Below, in pieces: positions 24,442 to 37,071 of a stretch of DNA of 64,000 nucleotides. This DNA comes from Schistocephalus solidus (lineage: Eukaryota > Platyhelminthes > Cestoda > Diphyllobothriidea > Diphyllobothriidae): positions 28,145-92,144 of the forward strand of contig WEDG01002926.1 in assembly GCA_017591395.1 (NCBI GenBank). Reading direction: 5' to 3'. The notes beneath the pieces were generated by a model. The model ran no database searches. It saw only the letters and a list, made by a program, of their open reading frames with translations, and was not told the origin of the DNA. The translations under genes and the position numbers were made by a program. The first letter of the stretch is position 1. Every line of letters begins with the position of its first letter.

Positions 24442-24687
24442 GCTTATGTCATTGTTCGCAAGAATGTCAGTCTCGTTAAACTTAAAAGTGTTGGCGATTC
24501 TCGTTCCATTAGGCACAACATGATACGTTGCGTCATTTATCCACCCTGATATCGCGTATTTGACAATAAATGTCAGGAGCAACCAGATGAGATAAATTAC
24601 TCCAGGTGACTCTAGCTCTGGCATTCGGTTATGTTCTTGTCCCAGAGATGGCGTTTCAACATTCTTTATTACCTCACGCGGTTGCAT
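24442..24687 (-). CDS. Copy 2 exon 1
   Basis: Same 82 codons as copy 1 with few substitutions (for example Q to H at residue 19 and F to L in the hydrophobic core). The donor AGC|GTAAGG and the ATG are conserved. Upstream of the ATG an in-frame TAA is present in this copy, which supports the chosen Met as the start. Open throughout. Confidence 0.6.
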
Positions 24688-27646
24688 TTTTGTTTAAATC
24701 GACAAAAATGCTTATATTGTTACCAGACAGGTCCTTATTTAAATTAAGGCTCATTCTACAAACCTAGCGGGCAGTTAAACGTTAAGTGCTAATGAAAACA
24801 TGCATTTTCTGATCAAAATATACGCAAAGTGGTGCAATTGTCTTTTGCAGCTTATAAAATTCATAGGCATAGTATCGTCCTGCTTACTGGTATCGATTCA
24901 TGTTCATAACGCAAAAGAGGCGAGGGACCGTGAGTAGCAGTGACCACCGACGAGCCCCATACTTTTGGGTTCTGTCCATCTGCAATATTTAAAAACACAA
25001 ATGTTGACAAATGCATGAATTTCCTTCATTCAATCAAAACGGATAATATTTCCTTACTGCCTGTTGGCATTGATATGGATTTTTCAAACGGGCATTGGAA
25101 AAGGACTGCTTTTTGCAATTAAATCTTTATTGTTAGACTCTTTCCGAAATCATATGGCACAGTTTCGCATTTTCAGATGTCAGCTGGCTTCATGCCGTTT
25201 CATGCATTTCAGAAGTATTGGAAAAACGTTTGTCAAGCGTACATCGTCTCAGGATGGCAGTTTGCAATATTAGCTGAGGTTTTCCACTCTTTCCAAATTT
25301 ATAGGGCATATCTTCACATTTCCAGCACGTGAAGACCATTCCAAACATAAAAAGTCATTAACGATACAAGATGTCAGCTGGCTTCAAGCAAACTCATGCA
25401 TTTCAGAAGTAATGAAAAAACCTCTGGCGATATCATTTGTCAGAGTTTAACTTTTACACGCACTTTCAAACCGATTGCCTTTCAGCAATACCCTGGTGAC
25501 TTGAATATAGACATGATAATAATACGCTTAATACATTAAACTATGCTCTTATGATTCTACAGAGCTAATTTGGGTGCTCAATATTTGCCGGATCTCCTTA
25601 CGTCAGTGCGAGCAATTCTTCGATTTCTTACGTGACAAGCATAGGCTGTCGTCATTAGATACCTGGCTTATGTTAAACTTAGTCATTTTAGATCCTTCAA
25701 TCTCTCTTTTTTATTTTCCATAACCTTTTGTTTTCAAAAGAAATATAAGAAATAGTTTTTATTCTACTTGATTCCCGGTGTTCAAGGCAACTAGAACTAT
25801 TATATCTGTCGTGATCCTAAAAAGCCACATTTAATCCGCCGTGTTAGAAGTAATACCTTCACTGCCACCTTACACACTGTTTCTTTTCATCCTTCTCTTG
25901 TGCACATCTCTCACATAACACTCACGAACGGAAGAAAATTATCGATGACATGTTATTAATTTAAAAACGTCCCATTTTCTTAAAATAAGAGAAAACGAAT
26001 AGCAGTTTGATATTCAAAGGTGGCATAACAAGTTAGTCATGTCGATTTTGCATAATAAACGTAATTTTCAGTAATTTTGTGTCATGCTGTGGCAGAATAT
26101 TGGCAAAACACATTTCTGGGAATTGAGCTGATACCTACACAATCCGTGGTTTTTGTGATGCAAGAAAAACAAATATATAAACATACAACTGGCTATCTTT
26201 TGAGAGTGGAATTTATATAACGGGCTTGCCCCTCAGTGGCTGATGGACCTCGTCTTATTTTTTATAACATTGATTGGACTCGCCTATAAAGCGTTCTTCA
26301 GATCAATTTAATCTGTATTTTGGATAATTTTATGATAAAATAATCAGTAAAGAAAATGAAAACCTTTTTACTTAACAAGCGCTTATTAATTAAACTGACA
26401 CAACCATACTGGACTTACCGGAACCAGATTTATTCTTTTCTGAAACTGAAAGATTTCAAACAAATATGTGAATTTCAGTTTGGCATGCACGCATTGTTTG
26501 AAATTAGTTGCAGGCCACGTTGCAATTCTAGTCAGTAAGCTGGGTTTTTTTAATGTTATTGGTATAAATAATTAATTGTTTGTTTGCATAATTTTCATCA
26601 GATTAATTTGATTATTCGAAATGCTGTTAAGGTCAATATTACTGCGTACAAGTTGACTCTGGCATTAACTCATTTTTAAGAAATTGCAGGCAACACTTCG
26701 AATTCTCTACCACTTCGAATTATATCGGCTAATTAGTCAGAGAAACCCACAATCATATCACAAATATCTCAGCTCAGTTGAGATGATGTTCTCGACTCGA
26801 CTTCAGGAACAGATTTGCGAACTTATATTGGAAAATGCACGTAAAATAGAAGAATTATTTTTCTGCATCATTCGAATCCTTTCAAATGAATAAATGAGGC
26901 CACACGTTCAGAACTCAAAACTCAAAATTGAATATGGCCACGGCAAATCAGAAAGCGTATGTTAACTAACGCGAGCATATGTCATTCTCGAGTGCATTTC
27001 CTAAAAAGAGAAACAGAAGAGTTACCTCGATCATTTGTGCAAAACCAAATAAATTTTGGACAAAAATTTACAAAATGTATTCGTGTGTCAGACCTATGAC
27101 TTTCTACCGCCAAATATGTTTATTTTTAGAACTTGCATTACATTTTTCATGCTACGCTGAGGTCTTTGGCATTAATCTAACAAGCTGTCAGAGAAAACAG
27201 GCGAGACTGAAAAGCGAAATTTATGCGGATTATTAAGAAAAAGGCAACTATTGCATACATATCCTTTTTTGGCAGAGAGACATCGTGAGCTGAATACATA
27301 TTTGGTATGATGGATAAGTTAAAATATGCATTAGCGTACTTTCATTAATTAAGGATAACAGGAAGAGAAGGCTAAATTTGCTTGGCTTAAATCATTCATC
27401 AAAAGAATGGCTACACATAATTAAAGGGTTTGATACATGTTTGGCATTCAGCGAATATTTTAAACCCCAGTAAAATAACCTCAAGATTCTCCAGAAACTA
27501 AATATATTCGTTGATAAGCTTTATAAATATAAAAGTTGGCAGGTATTTAAAAGCACAAAATTCCGTCGTTCGTTTTAGCACATGCTACGTAACCCAAGCT
27601 TAATTAAGAATAAAAATAACCAGGCTTTCTAGGAAATAAGGCCTAC

Positions 27647-27784
27647 CTGATTGCATCCAATCGACGGAAACTGTAACAATACCTCCATTTTCGATCCACC
27701 ACTCATAGGAATTCCTACTTTTGCTACCTTTACGAAAAATTCCGTTGAACCACCTTTCCTTGTTATGATTTCGAAGCATCAGTT
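27647..27784 (-). CDS. Copy 3 WW-motif exon
   Basis: As in copy 2 and fully open. The upstream block (27,858-27,908, KDGKTYSEIMANLSLP) is also open here, with TTACCT|GTAAAA as the likely donor of the 73-nt intron. The aromatic-rich core resembles part of a beta-rich extracellular domain, but no family is claimed. Confidence 0.52.
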
Positions 27785-28317
27785 CTTCCAGAAAATAAAA
27801 AAACCATACATAAATCCACTTTGAACAGCAAAACGTTAGAAATTTGGCGTATTTTACAGGTAATGATAAATTTGCCATGATCTCAGAGTAAGTTTTTCCG
27901 TCCTTCATGAATCATATATTTTTATTTGAATGAGTTAGTTAAATCAGACCCAACAATAGAATAAGTAAAACAATCCTATAATAATAACCTGAAATTGTCA
28001 ATGACTGTTCTGAATGTGGATGTTGATTTTGTCGCCGTGTTCTTTAATTTAGAGAATTAATAGGCAGTGACACCTTAGAAATGAAAAAAAGTAATACAAA
28101 AACGAAGGCAAGGTAACAGTAGCCAATACAACAACTATTCATGATTTATATATTGTTTGTAAACAGCCAGATCGATCAGATAAATTAATTGTTTATTTAT
28201 GCAGTCAGATTAGAACTGTTAATATCCTACCTAGTTACAATAATCACGGACAGTGTCCGTCAAAGGACGAGACAGAAATTAGACACAGTTTGCTCTACGT
28301 TAACTGTGCACATCGCC

Positions 28318-28476
28318 TTATTCAGATGGAAACGATGCCATCACTTGAACAATCAGTTCATTTGTCTGACGTTCCGAAACCTCGTTCTCATCAGAAGCAG
28401 TCGCAGATAAGCGCAGGGGAGGCATAGAGCGTGCAGTATTTATAAAACTTACTGGCTGCGCGACTTCAAGCGCATT
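28318..28476 (-). CDS. Copy 3 homologue of the 17,236-17,410 block
   Basis: Nearly the same peptide with L to R before SMPP, but the frame ends at TAA (28,318-28,320), where copy 2 has TTA. The acceptor-like TCTAG of copy 2 is replaced by an A-rich run (28,479-28,487). Copy 1 (2,705-2,880) is diverged and shifted. Confidence 0.25.
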   Translation of the reverse strand, partial: NALEVAQPVSFINTARSMPPLRLSATASDENEVSERQTNELIVQVMASFPSE

Positions 28477-31398
28477 AAAAAAAAAGATCTTGCGGTCACC
28501 GCTGTGGGTTGCAATTGACACGATCTTAGCTTGCCAGGCTACCTTGAAACACGATGTCTACACCATTTGAAAAGATGACTTCTTTTGATTCTAAATACAC
28601 ACCAGAAGTTTGCCTGTTCTTTTCTATCAGTACCTTGCCTAATAAAGAATAACTTCATAATTCGACTTCTGTAAACCAAATCGGGACAAATAGGTAAAAG
28701 GCACATCAGTTACCTTCATAGAAATTCAACATCCGATGTGTTTATTGTTATTTATCCCTTTGGACACTTTCTGTGATATTATATGGTCAACTTCTTAAAC
28801 ATGCTCAATAAACTGCACATTTTACTGTTAAAACCAACAAAGTGAATTTGTTCCATAACAATCTTTGTACACGTTACTGGAAATGGTGAAATTGTGCATA
28901 GCTAGCTTTTTCATGTTCTTCAAATGTTTTACAGCTTCTTAACATAGTCAAAACATTAAGTCATTGGTGGTGACTTTATTGACACACAGCGCACAAAGTG
29001 ACTTCAAGCTAACCGAACTGAGAGGGATAGAGGGCTGCCCAGCTTACTCTTTCAATTCGTCCCAACGCAGTTTCCAGCTGCTGGTACCCTAGCAGCTGAC
29101 GCGCCTAATTTGTTGCTATATTGCCTCTGCAAATTTATCCTTACTTTACCGGAAGGTTTGTGTTAATAATCTGCAGGGGCACTCTTTATCGAAACCTCAG
29201 CAAAAACTCCTATTCAGGAAATTTCTTGATTAACTCTGTTGCTCAAATGAGTGTCATCCTTCCCCAGCAGCCACTCTTTGGTGCTCTGATCTCGATTTGT
29301 TCTTTCAAGCCGTTAACATTTCTCAATTCATCCCCTTTTTGTCTGTTAACACTTCGTCAAAATTGGCCTTTCACCTTTATTTCTTGCACCCTTTTATTTG
29401 CTGATGTCCACTGGGTCATTATTTGTACAGCGGTTTATGCTGGTTAGAAGTTCTGGTTAATTAGCTGCTGACCTATCCACGTGACTGGACTATGACTTCA
29501 ACGTCCTGGGATTTCCTTCCTATGTGCTGTCTGTCCCTTGGCCATCCTTCATCTGGATAGCACATTTTGCATCTCCTCGTTAAATACCTCGTCGAAAACC
29601 GTCGAAATATCAGTGCACCTTCTTCACCTAACCGGAGTTTTCTGTTCTCGACGGTGCTACCCATCTGGCACCCATTCTTCCAGTTTATTTCAAGTCTGAT
29701 TTTAAGAAAATGCCAATGGTTGGCATTAAAGATTAATCTCAAAGCCATTGGATCTTATCATCCTATAAGGTAACCAACACCGTTATTGCAAACGGCATTC
29801 ATTAGGTGGCTGCCAAGACCTGAATTTGTTACCTTATCTGGCAATTTTGCTATCCACATTTTGGGGACCACGAAACCGTTTCCTGTGTCAGGCATTCTAC
29901 CAGATCAACATTTAACTGACGGTCATTTTGTAACCTGTCGTTGTCCGCTTTCACTTTCTATGCATGTGGTTTGTACAAAGAAATTTCCACGAGACATTTC
30001 TGACGTTCGTAGACAGAGTGCGTCATGACCTTGCTTTTGACAGTGCCTAAATTCACAGAAACTAGATGGTTTACTCTTTTGCCGAACATCACATGATGCA
30101 CCTTGCACTTAAATTTGAGTACCTTCCAAAATTATATTTCCCGTATTTCCTCCATTGAGGTTGTGTGACGACTTTAATTCCACCGTCATGTACCATCCAT
30201 TACGCATACCACAGTGCAAAATTCAAATCTCAGTTTGTTCGGTCCATCATTGTACCGGAAGAAGGGAATTGGATGCCTTTAATGTGATCAACGTGACCTT
30301 TTCTTGAACAATAGCTATAATGACCAATGCCGGGTTATTTCTCGGGATATAAACACGCTTTGCATCTAATGCCATCTGCTTCAATGCTGCTTGCTCCGAC
30401 AATGCTCTGGATACTTTTCTTTTGTAACTCTTCATCCACTATCTTCGGTGTTCACCTAACCCAATCTCTGTTTGCAAGTTTTTCATCGTATCGCACACAT
30501 TCGACTATAGCAACCACAGTTTCAATTTGCTCTCTCTCTCGCGAATGCTTGGATTCTTCTCGTATTAAACAATGAAAAATTTATTTGGTCGCTTAAGACA
30601 TCGGCTGTGGCATTGTCTGTGGGTACTGTGGCAGGCTTAACGCTTTGTTACCACAGTTGTCGCTTACACCTGCCATCTGCAGCACTCGCAATATGCCCTT
30701 CGATTCGCTCGATTTTGTTGCGCGGAACTTCGTACAGGTTTGTTGAAATATGGCTTTGGCTCACAAGACCTCGGTGCACACATGTATTGGGTGCAGGGGT
30801 AAGAAATAATCTGCCATAATGTACCTGCGGGAAGACTTCACTGCATGTTTAAATGCGTATTACCTCCCTTGTCTTAGTTAAGGCTTTCCAAATAAACGCC
30901 CGTCCTAAGTTTTCATTTTAGGTTCGTGGTGTGCTTGGCTGATCGTTGGCGTGTATAATCACACAGCTGCCTCGGCCCATACATGAGCCTTTGGAGGCAT
31001 AAAACACCATATGACTCTAGCCACACGATATCTTTTAATGAGGGCTGATTCACATTTATTTGTTCGGGTAAACGAACCTTGCTTAGAGCAGGCATCTCAT
31101 CGTGCAAAGGGTCAGATTTTATACTGCTTTAATTGTCCACTTTTCAATTCAGTGACAACTTAAGGCACAATACGAAGTCAGCTGAACCTGGTTAACGTTC
31201 GCTCGATTACGTTTGGTATAAACATAAATTTTGAATACCAGCTTAAATACGAGTTTACAGTGTAGTGTAACAGCTCACATATCATAAATTACAAAATTTT
31301 TAAATGTCCAGAGTGATAGCAATCGTGCACAAAAGTTCCAGTAATTTTCTTAATGCCAATGCTCGAAGAATATGAAAACGTCAGGGTCGTGATTATAC

Positions 31399-31535
31399 CA
31401 GCACTTTTCAGCATCCTATAACGTGCTGTTCGGTAAAAGACTCCGTTATGGACAAATTGAAGAGTACCGTGCTTTTTGCAGTTTCTTCCATTTGAAATAA
31501 TAATTTGCAAATAAAATAAACGCTTTCCAGTCGTA
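31399..31535 (-). CDS. Copy 3 candidate exon (137 nt)
   Basis: Identical to 20,350-20,486 in protein and splice sites. The surrounding 0.5 kb also matches copy 2 closely, differing mainly by single-base indels in homopolymers near 31,560-31,690. Confidence 0.4.
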
Positions 31536-32910
31536 CTGCACACCGCATTAAGATATTAAAAGCATTGAGAAAATTCACGTTTTATACGGCTCTATGTTAG
31601 CAAATTTAACATTATCAGAATTCGGTAAGCGCACATAAATCATGCTTCTGCGTGTCATGAAACTTGCAGGACCTTATATCAGCTCCCCTGCTTACACTTG
31701 ATCGGTGTAACGCGTGTTCTGCTAAACGAAATGCTTCTATTATGAAATGTAATGTTTTGTCTTCATTTTATTCATTATGTGAAAAATGCTTATGTTGTGA
31801 ATCAATACAGCAAAAGTTTTAATGTTTTAAAATTAATAAATGAAAGGCTCATGTTGTTCTTTTTAGTTTTATCTGGCTATTCAAGAAATGTTTGCACGTC
31901 ATTTAACTGATTAGGTTTTTAACTGTGACATTTTGTTGGATGTCAGCGAAAATTCTAAAAAAGGTGGAAATCGGACCGCAAAATTCAGAAATCTACTCTT
32001 AACCGCAAATACGAATTAACGTATGTTCCAAACACCACTTATTTATCGTAGTATTTGTCATTCTTAAACATTTGTACTATCATAGTTAATTTGAAAGTAA
32101 AATAAGATATATTTCTGCTTGTTAAAAACTAAGTTAAGTAGCAAACAGCCAGTTGTTTGTAAACTCACTGCAAAATGGACGATTTATCGAAGATCGACCT
32201 GATAGATCCCACTTGCAGATTAGGTCAGATCCGTCGTGCAGTAATATCTAAAAATAAGGACCGTTAGGATGTCTTCGAAAACGTGTATTTACTTCCAATA
32301 ATCAATCCTTGAGATAAGGAATCGCACAAGTTCATTCGCACAATGCGAAATTTAACTTAGCTCATCTGCCTTGTTCGGTTATATTACATTACCACACGAA
32401 TAGCCCTTAGCTCCTTTATCGTTTTAACGAAATTATTCACCTTTCCTTTAAGTAAATATGGATATGTCCTAAAATCGTAGCTGACTTTTAAGATCTCTCA
32501 GTATTTAGGCACTTTTTTTGCGAATGGTCTCGCAAATATAGTTAAAACCAACATGATAATGGCGTGGTTGCCTTCCGGAAATTTAACAAAACCAGCAAGC
32601 AATAGTCGTAAGACAGAGTATAGAGAATGATTACCGGTCGTTGTAGCCCACATACATACATGAACCTATATGATTCGCGTGTATTCTCATATCAACTTTC
32701 AAAAGTCGACTGAATGCAATTCTTATTGGTTATTTACTCAGAAAGAAAAATAAACAGATGACGTTTTTTAGCTTAAGGCATTTTCTTACATCAACCTCTA
32801 ATGTAAACTTTCTTGGTAAACAATTTATCTTAACTTCCTTGTTATCAAATGAATTTTCTAATGGCAGAAATTTTCAATTTAAAAAGTAAAAGAGAGTATA
32901 AGTAAATTAC

Positions 32911-33014
32911 GTCATATGGTTCTTCGTCAAAAAATGCTGCAAAGGTGATGTTCACTTCGTTTTCTCCTTTCATAAATCTGGAGAGCGGTAGAGAAACCTC
33001 CGGAATAGCTGCAC
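32911..33014 (-). CDS. Copy 3 exon following the phase-1 exon
   Basis: 104 nt, with protein and splice sites identical to copy 1 (7,738-7,841), including the Gly codon shared with 33,187. Confidence 0.6.
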
Positions 33015-33186
33015 CTGAAGCAATGAGGTACATGAAGCTGTTTCACAAAGAACAAAATTTAAATTTTAATGGCTTTACTTCTAATGCACTTTAACCACCT
33101 GAAGTTTCATTAAGTTCCTTTTTAAAATTAATTAAAGGGCATTTAAGGAGAAAAAAACAATTTGATTTTTTGCAATTCACAATTAC

Positions 33187-33315
33187 CTGTCACTAGCTTC
33201 GGAAATGCGCAACCTGGGGCAAAAAAGGTAGAATACCACATCTCGCCTTTTGCAATTAACTCCTGATGCCCAGTCACAGAGAAAAGTGTGATTTCTGTTG
33301 AAACTCCAGCAGAGG
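33187..33315 (-). CDS. Copy 3 phase-1 exon
   Basis: Encodes the same 43-residue segment as copies 1 and 2 with both splice sites kept. Full protein identity across the three copies at this exon is consistent with recent homogenisation. Confidence 0.6.
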
Positions 33316-34177
33316 CTAAAAGTTGTACGAGGGTAGTCAATCGTAATAAAGAAACTTATCCCAGAAGAATTTTTGACTTTACGAAGATATTTAAGATATG
33401 AGAAATTCCAAAATACTATGACCAGTGGTGACGAATGTAAAAGTCACAGGTTATGACTGCAACTTCGGCTAGCACTGGGTGATTGGAGCGCAAATTCCAG
33501 TGTTCTGATCTTTCGCACTGGGATGGAAAGGAGTATTTCAAGACTATGAAGGTGAAAAAACTACATAAAATCTTTCTGGTCTCTCATTGAGTGAGAGCAT
33601 TATTGTGGTTATGGTTGACTTATATTTTGACCGTCTGACTAAATTATCTCAAAGCGTGATGTCCGTGTGTGAACTTGGCCTCAAAAGGTTCCCCGCAACT
33701 CGGCCACTGGCCCATTTCCGCATTAGACATCTGACACCTCGAACGGTGGCCTGCATCCTGGGGGTGCGAGATAGCGTGAGGTCGACTGCTCAACCCAGTT
33801 TCTTTACTATAAGCAATCTGATGACTTTGAAACTATCACGATTGACTACATGCCGCGGACGGAAGGTCGCCAACTAACGGGATAACTCGGAAAGCTTGAT
33901 ATACCTTGTGTGTGTTTTGGTGGAGTTGACGATTGATGGACTAGAATGGTGCTGTAATGGTTCCTTTTCAATGTGAACATTATTGCACTCCCGATTATTA
34001 GGGATCCAAAATGCCTTTACATTATGTTGGTGGGTTTTGTTTGTAAAGGACAACAGTTCGTGAATCTGCACTCTCTCTCTCATCTCCGGTCTTCTTGAAT
34101 CTCTCCTAACAAGGGGGCCCATGTGGGGTCTTTGAACAGAAAATAAGGTGCTTGCAGTGCATATCCGCTCTCCTTAC

Positions 34178-34241
34178 AATCGAGTGCAGGACATTTCCCC
34201 GAACCAACTTGGTGTTGAGCATACAGTGGTCCTCGTCAAAA
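34178..34241 (-). CDS. Copy 3 short candidate exon
   Basis: Same 64 nt as 9,952-10,015, with the acceptor context ACGTCAG and donor GTAAGG both retained. The upstream intron is like copy 1, not copy 2. Confidence 0.3.
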
Positions 34242-35228
34242 CTGACGTTGGGACTGTCATTTTATTCTTTTTTTGCATTTTTGCTTTGTTTTGGATAATC
34301 TTAGCGATGATTTCTTTTGAAACCAGATGCCAAAACATCGCGTTGTAATAAGACTCGAGTACGGAGCTCAAAAAATCATGCCTGTTTGAGTGAATCAGTC
34401 AATTTGCAGTTTCAGACTTTAAACTCCATGATATGAAGCACAATAATTAAGTCCATGGGATGCAATTTTTAATACATCCGAGAATAAAGTTTTTTAAATA
34501 CATGCCTCACAAAACTCCAAGTGATTCTGTGGGTAATTAAACTTTTTAAGCAGAGATACCTTAGTTAACTTAAAGCAATCGTCAAATAGAGTTTTTCGTT
34601 TTGAAAGGTGTTTACAAGTTTTCTACATTCTGTTGTGATTCCGAATAATGACAGTGGCACAGGTAAAGGTAAAGCCTGTTAAAAATTATCGCTTTGCAGA
34701 CATCAGGATCGTTTTACTTACAAAGGTCACTTACTATTTGTAAATGAGCATGGTCTGCCAACTTCTTCGCTCTTTACAAAACACGTTCCATTTTCGATGG
34801 TCATTTCTTTTTTGTCGAGATATAATATCTATAAAGAAAACACAAATTGAAGATAAGTATGCGTCCCTTTGTCATTTGAGTCATACTTGTTTAAGGACAA
34901 TAATATGCAAATTGATCGCTAACAAATCAAATTTACACGAAATCAAGCAAAATTACGCCACATGAGAAATAATTTTCTAATACATGTTTATATTCATGTC
35001 AATGCCAAGACTTAAATTGAAGGGACCATCCTGTCTGACGTTTCTTAATAAATGGTATGTCGTTCACATTGATCCATTAAAATTGGTTTCGTGTTTTTAT
35101 CTTAACACCACCTTTCCTTTATCAAAACTGTACCCGTAGAGTTAAGCAGGATTATTAAAAGACAGTTAATACTTCAGTCCCATTCTATTGCCCATTGCTA
35201 CTCCGGAAGGTCTCATTCAACCAAAATG

Positions 35229-35411
35229 TTAGCTTATCAAATATAATTTATTACAACACATTGTTAAGTAAAAAGTCTTCTTCGTTTCAAAAATATTGAT
35301 GCATTCAATCAAGATGAAAGCTCCACGATGGTAATTCAAGACCACACAATAAGTCCAACTAGCCAAATTTAAATCAATCAAGATTATCTCTTCACTATTA
35401 ACGAGTTTCAT
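35229..35411 (-). CDS. Copy 3 exon-like block, open only in this copy
   Basis: Open frame of 60 codons with a protein-like composition (ILIDLNLASWTYCVVLNYHR, then GAFILIE): alternating hydrophobic strands around a WTY core. In copy 1 the same frame is cut by two stops, and copy 2 lacks it entirely. The acceptor may be TTAATAG|T about 19 nt into the frame; the donor was not fixed. The pattern loosely recalls an alpha/beta ligand-binding fold, but that is a guess. Confidence 0.4.
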   Translation of the reverse strand: MKLVNSEEIILIDLNLASWTYCVVLNYHRGAFILIECINIFETKKTFYLTMCCNKLYLIS

Positions 35412-35715
35412 AGGTTGAAAACACCATACATATAACTATTGTTTATTCTGCACGATAAAAACTTGCATACTAGTTTATATGGCGAATCCAATAACTAAAC
35501 ATTCGGAATTTATATGCTTACAATTAGCTTTTATCCACAAGTGCACTGCTTGCATTTAGTTGAGCAGACCTCCTCTATTGACCAGATAACTTGCAATAAA
35601 AATGCTTCATGTGTGAATTTGCCTGAAGTATGAAGCAAACCTTAGAAACTAGTTAAATTATTCACTCAATTATAAATAGAATGTCACCTTATTTTAACGT
35701 ATTTTGAGCACTTAC

Positions 35716-35809
35716 TTTGGCCTGAATTTGCAAATGAAAATCTATCCTTTTTCCTATTGCTGGAAGTCGCTTGCATAGTTTTGAACCGTTGACGGACGTT
35801 AACCTTGCA
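35716..35809 (-). CDS. Copy 3 candidate exon before consensus donor
   Basis: Homologue of 11,507-11,600. One difference is TGT to TGC (synonymous Cys). Donor intact and frame open. Confidence 0.35.
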
Positions 35810-36264
35810 CTCACTCACTCAACTATCTTTTTCCGATTTGATCCTTAACAATATTCTTATCAAGAAATTTCTCAATGTATATAATTAGACGGTAGAGTTT
35901 GCATATATCGCCAAATAAAGTGGACGTGAGAAAAATAAATAGTCATCATTAAAGATGGATTCACGTCAGATTTCAAAAAACTAATGGCTCCATGTTATTT
36001 TTAATTAGATTAAGTATCAGGATTACGGTTAAATTAAGTATTAATTTTAGAGGAAGCATTGAATGTTGTGTGGGATAAGGACACATCCATTTAAGTACCC
36101 CTGCCATCTTATAATATCGCATTTCACATAAAATAACTAAATTTCTAGGGAAACAACATTGGAAGGTTTGCCAAGCAGATAAGGAACAGTGAGCTGGCCT
36201 ATGAGTTGTATTCAGCAAGTTATACTTAACAATGTATTTGGTTTACTCCTAATATAAGCCATAA

Positions 36265-36591
36265 TTAACTATTTACTTTGGGTGTCTTGTCTATAGTTGA
36301 ACCAGTTCGCTCCGAGCTGTTTATCTTTCTGTTGCAATAGGGAACATTAACTACGCCAGTTGATTGGAAATAGTCAAGATTACTGGGAAAAGGAGTTTTT
36401 GGGTCTAACGCTTCGGATGCACGATAAAACGCATCATTAGAGATAGCTTCAGCTATGAATAATTCGCAAAAAGGCCATTGCAACGTCCGTGCAATGCAGA
36501 GGTTATGCACTGCAATACCTACCAAAATTAACGGCCCCGTATTTATTGGAGGGGGTACTCCATGATGCGAGAATTGCTCGATAGACGGCAT
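36265..36591 (-). CDS. Copy 3 second exon-like block
   Basis: Open over 108 codons. Changes relative to copy 1 include A to S in the FAHHG region, L to V before GIAV, Q to P in ALDQ, and several near the C-terminal end of the block, where a downstream intron could begin. Confidence 0.5.
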   Translation of the reverse strand: MPSIEQFSHHGVPPPINTGPLILVGIAVHNLCIARTLQWPFCELFIAEAISNDAFYRASEALDPKTPFPSNLDYFQSTGVVNVPYCNRKINSSERTGSTIDKTPKVNS

Positions 36592-36825
36592 GTGAGTCGA
36601 TTTTTACTGAAATCACATAGCTCATTTTGGAGGTGTGTGTGATATTGACTTGATCACGAAGCTAACCAGCATTGGGCTGCAGACTGCGTTGGAGGAGTCA
36701 AGATCCCTGAGGATAATTGTTTTTGTGAAATGGAGCATCACTACTAATTGTGGGTTGAAGAGTTTATTGCATTTGCTACTATAGTGTTGCTCAGATAAAC
36801 AGGACTAAAGCAACGGGCGCCTTAC

Positions 36826-37071
36826 GCTTATGTCATTGTTCGCAAGAATGTCAGTCTCGTTAAACTAAAAAGTGTTGGCGATTCTCGTTCCATAAGGCAC
36901 AACATGATACGTTTCGTCATTTATCCACCCTGATATCGCGTTTTTGACAATAAACGTCAGGAGCAACCAGATAAGATAAATTACTCCAGGTGACTCTACC
37001 TCTGGCATTCGGTTATGTTCTTGTCCCAGAGATGGCGTTTCAACATTCTTTATTACCTCACGCGGTTGCAT
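36826..37071 (-). pseudogene. Copy 3 exon 1 with nonsense codon
   Basis: Aligned without gaps to the other two exon-1 copies. The codon for residue 69 is TAG at 36,865-36,867, where copies 1 and 2 have AAG (Lys); it lies 14 codons before the conserved donor. Three other replacements (Y to N, A to E, N to Y) cluster just before it, and the N to Y change removes an NGT sequon. This pattern fits relaxed constraint. Confidence 0.6.

Larger units (their letters stand above)
16583..24687 (-). pseudogene. Array gene copy 2, multi-exon, damaged
   Basis: Paralogue of copies 1 and 3. Exon 1, the 23,881-24,207 block, the 22,147-22,275 exon and the 138-nt exon 16,583-16,720 are open. Damage: the 21,870-21,972 exon is one base short (five A instead of six in a homopolymer), the block upstream of the 138-nt exon has TAA at 16,797-16,799, and a deletion of about 1.37 kb at 23,206 removes the block represented by 35,229-35,411. 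It is the most damaged of the three. Confidence 0.5.
14836..25665. repeat. Tandem array unit 2
   Basis: Second unit. Its left part (about 14,840-22,820) is nearly identical to 25,668-33,870 at a spacing of about 11.06 kb. Its right part matches both other units but lacks about 1.37 kb at 23,206. The boundary with unit 3 is sharp: at 25,666 the sequence jumps from the homologue of 13,850 to the homologue of 14,840, so about 985 bp present at the unit 1/unit 2 junction are missing there. Confidence 0.87.
27647..37071 (-). pseudogene. Array gene copy 3, multi-exon, mostly open
   Basis: The most complete copy. The blocks at 36,265-36,591, 35,716-35,809, 35,229-35,411, 34,178-34,241, 33,187-33,315, 32,911-33,014, 31,399-31,535 and 27,647-27,784 are all open. 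The clearest lesion is a nonsense codon (TAG, 36,865-36,867) in exon 1, where copies 1 and 2 have AAG; a TAG at 29,958-29,960 also interrupts the block intact in copy 1 at 4,824-5,042. If the exon-1 stop is an error, or if an alternative first exon is used, this copy could still be functional. Confidence 0.45.

Noticed and set aside
27647..27784. Papain-like cysteine protease, suggested by the VSVDW string
   Set aside because: The expected Q-x-G-x-C-W segment does not follow, and other exons show none of the family motifs.
27979..28080. Possible promoter or first exon in the diverged 5' part of unit 3
   Set aside because: No consistent signal across the three units.
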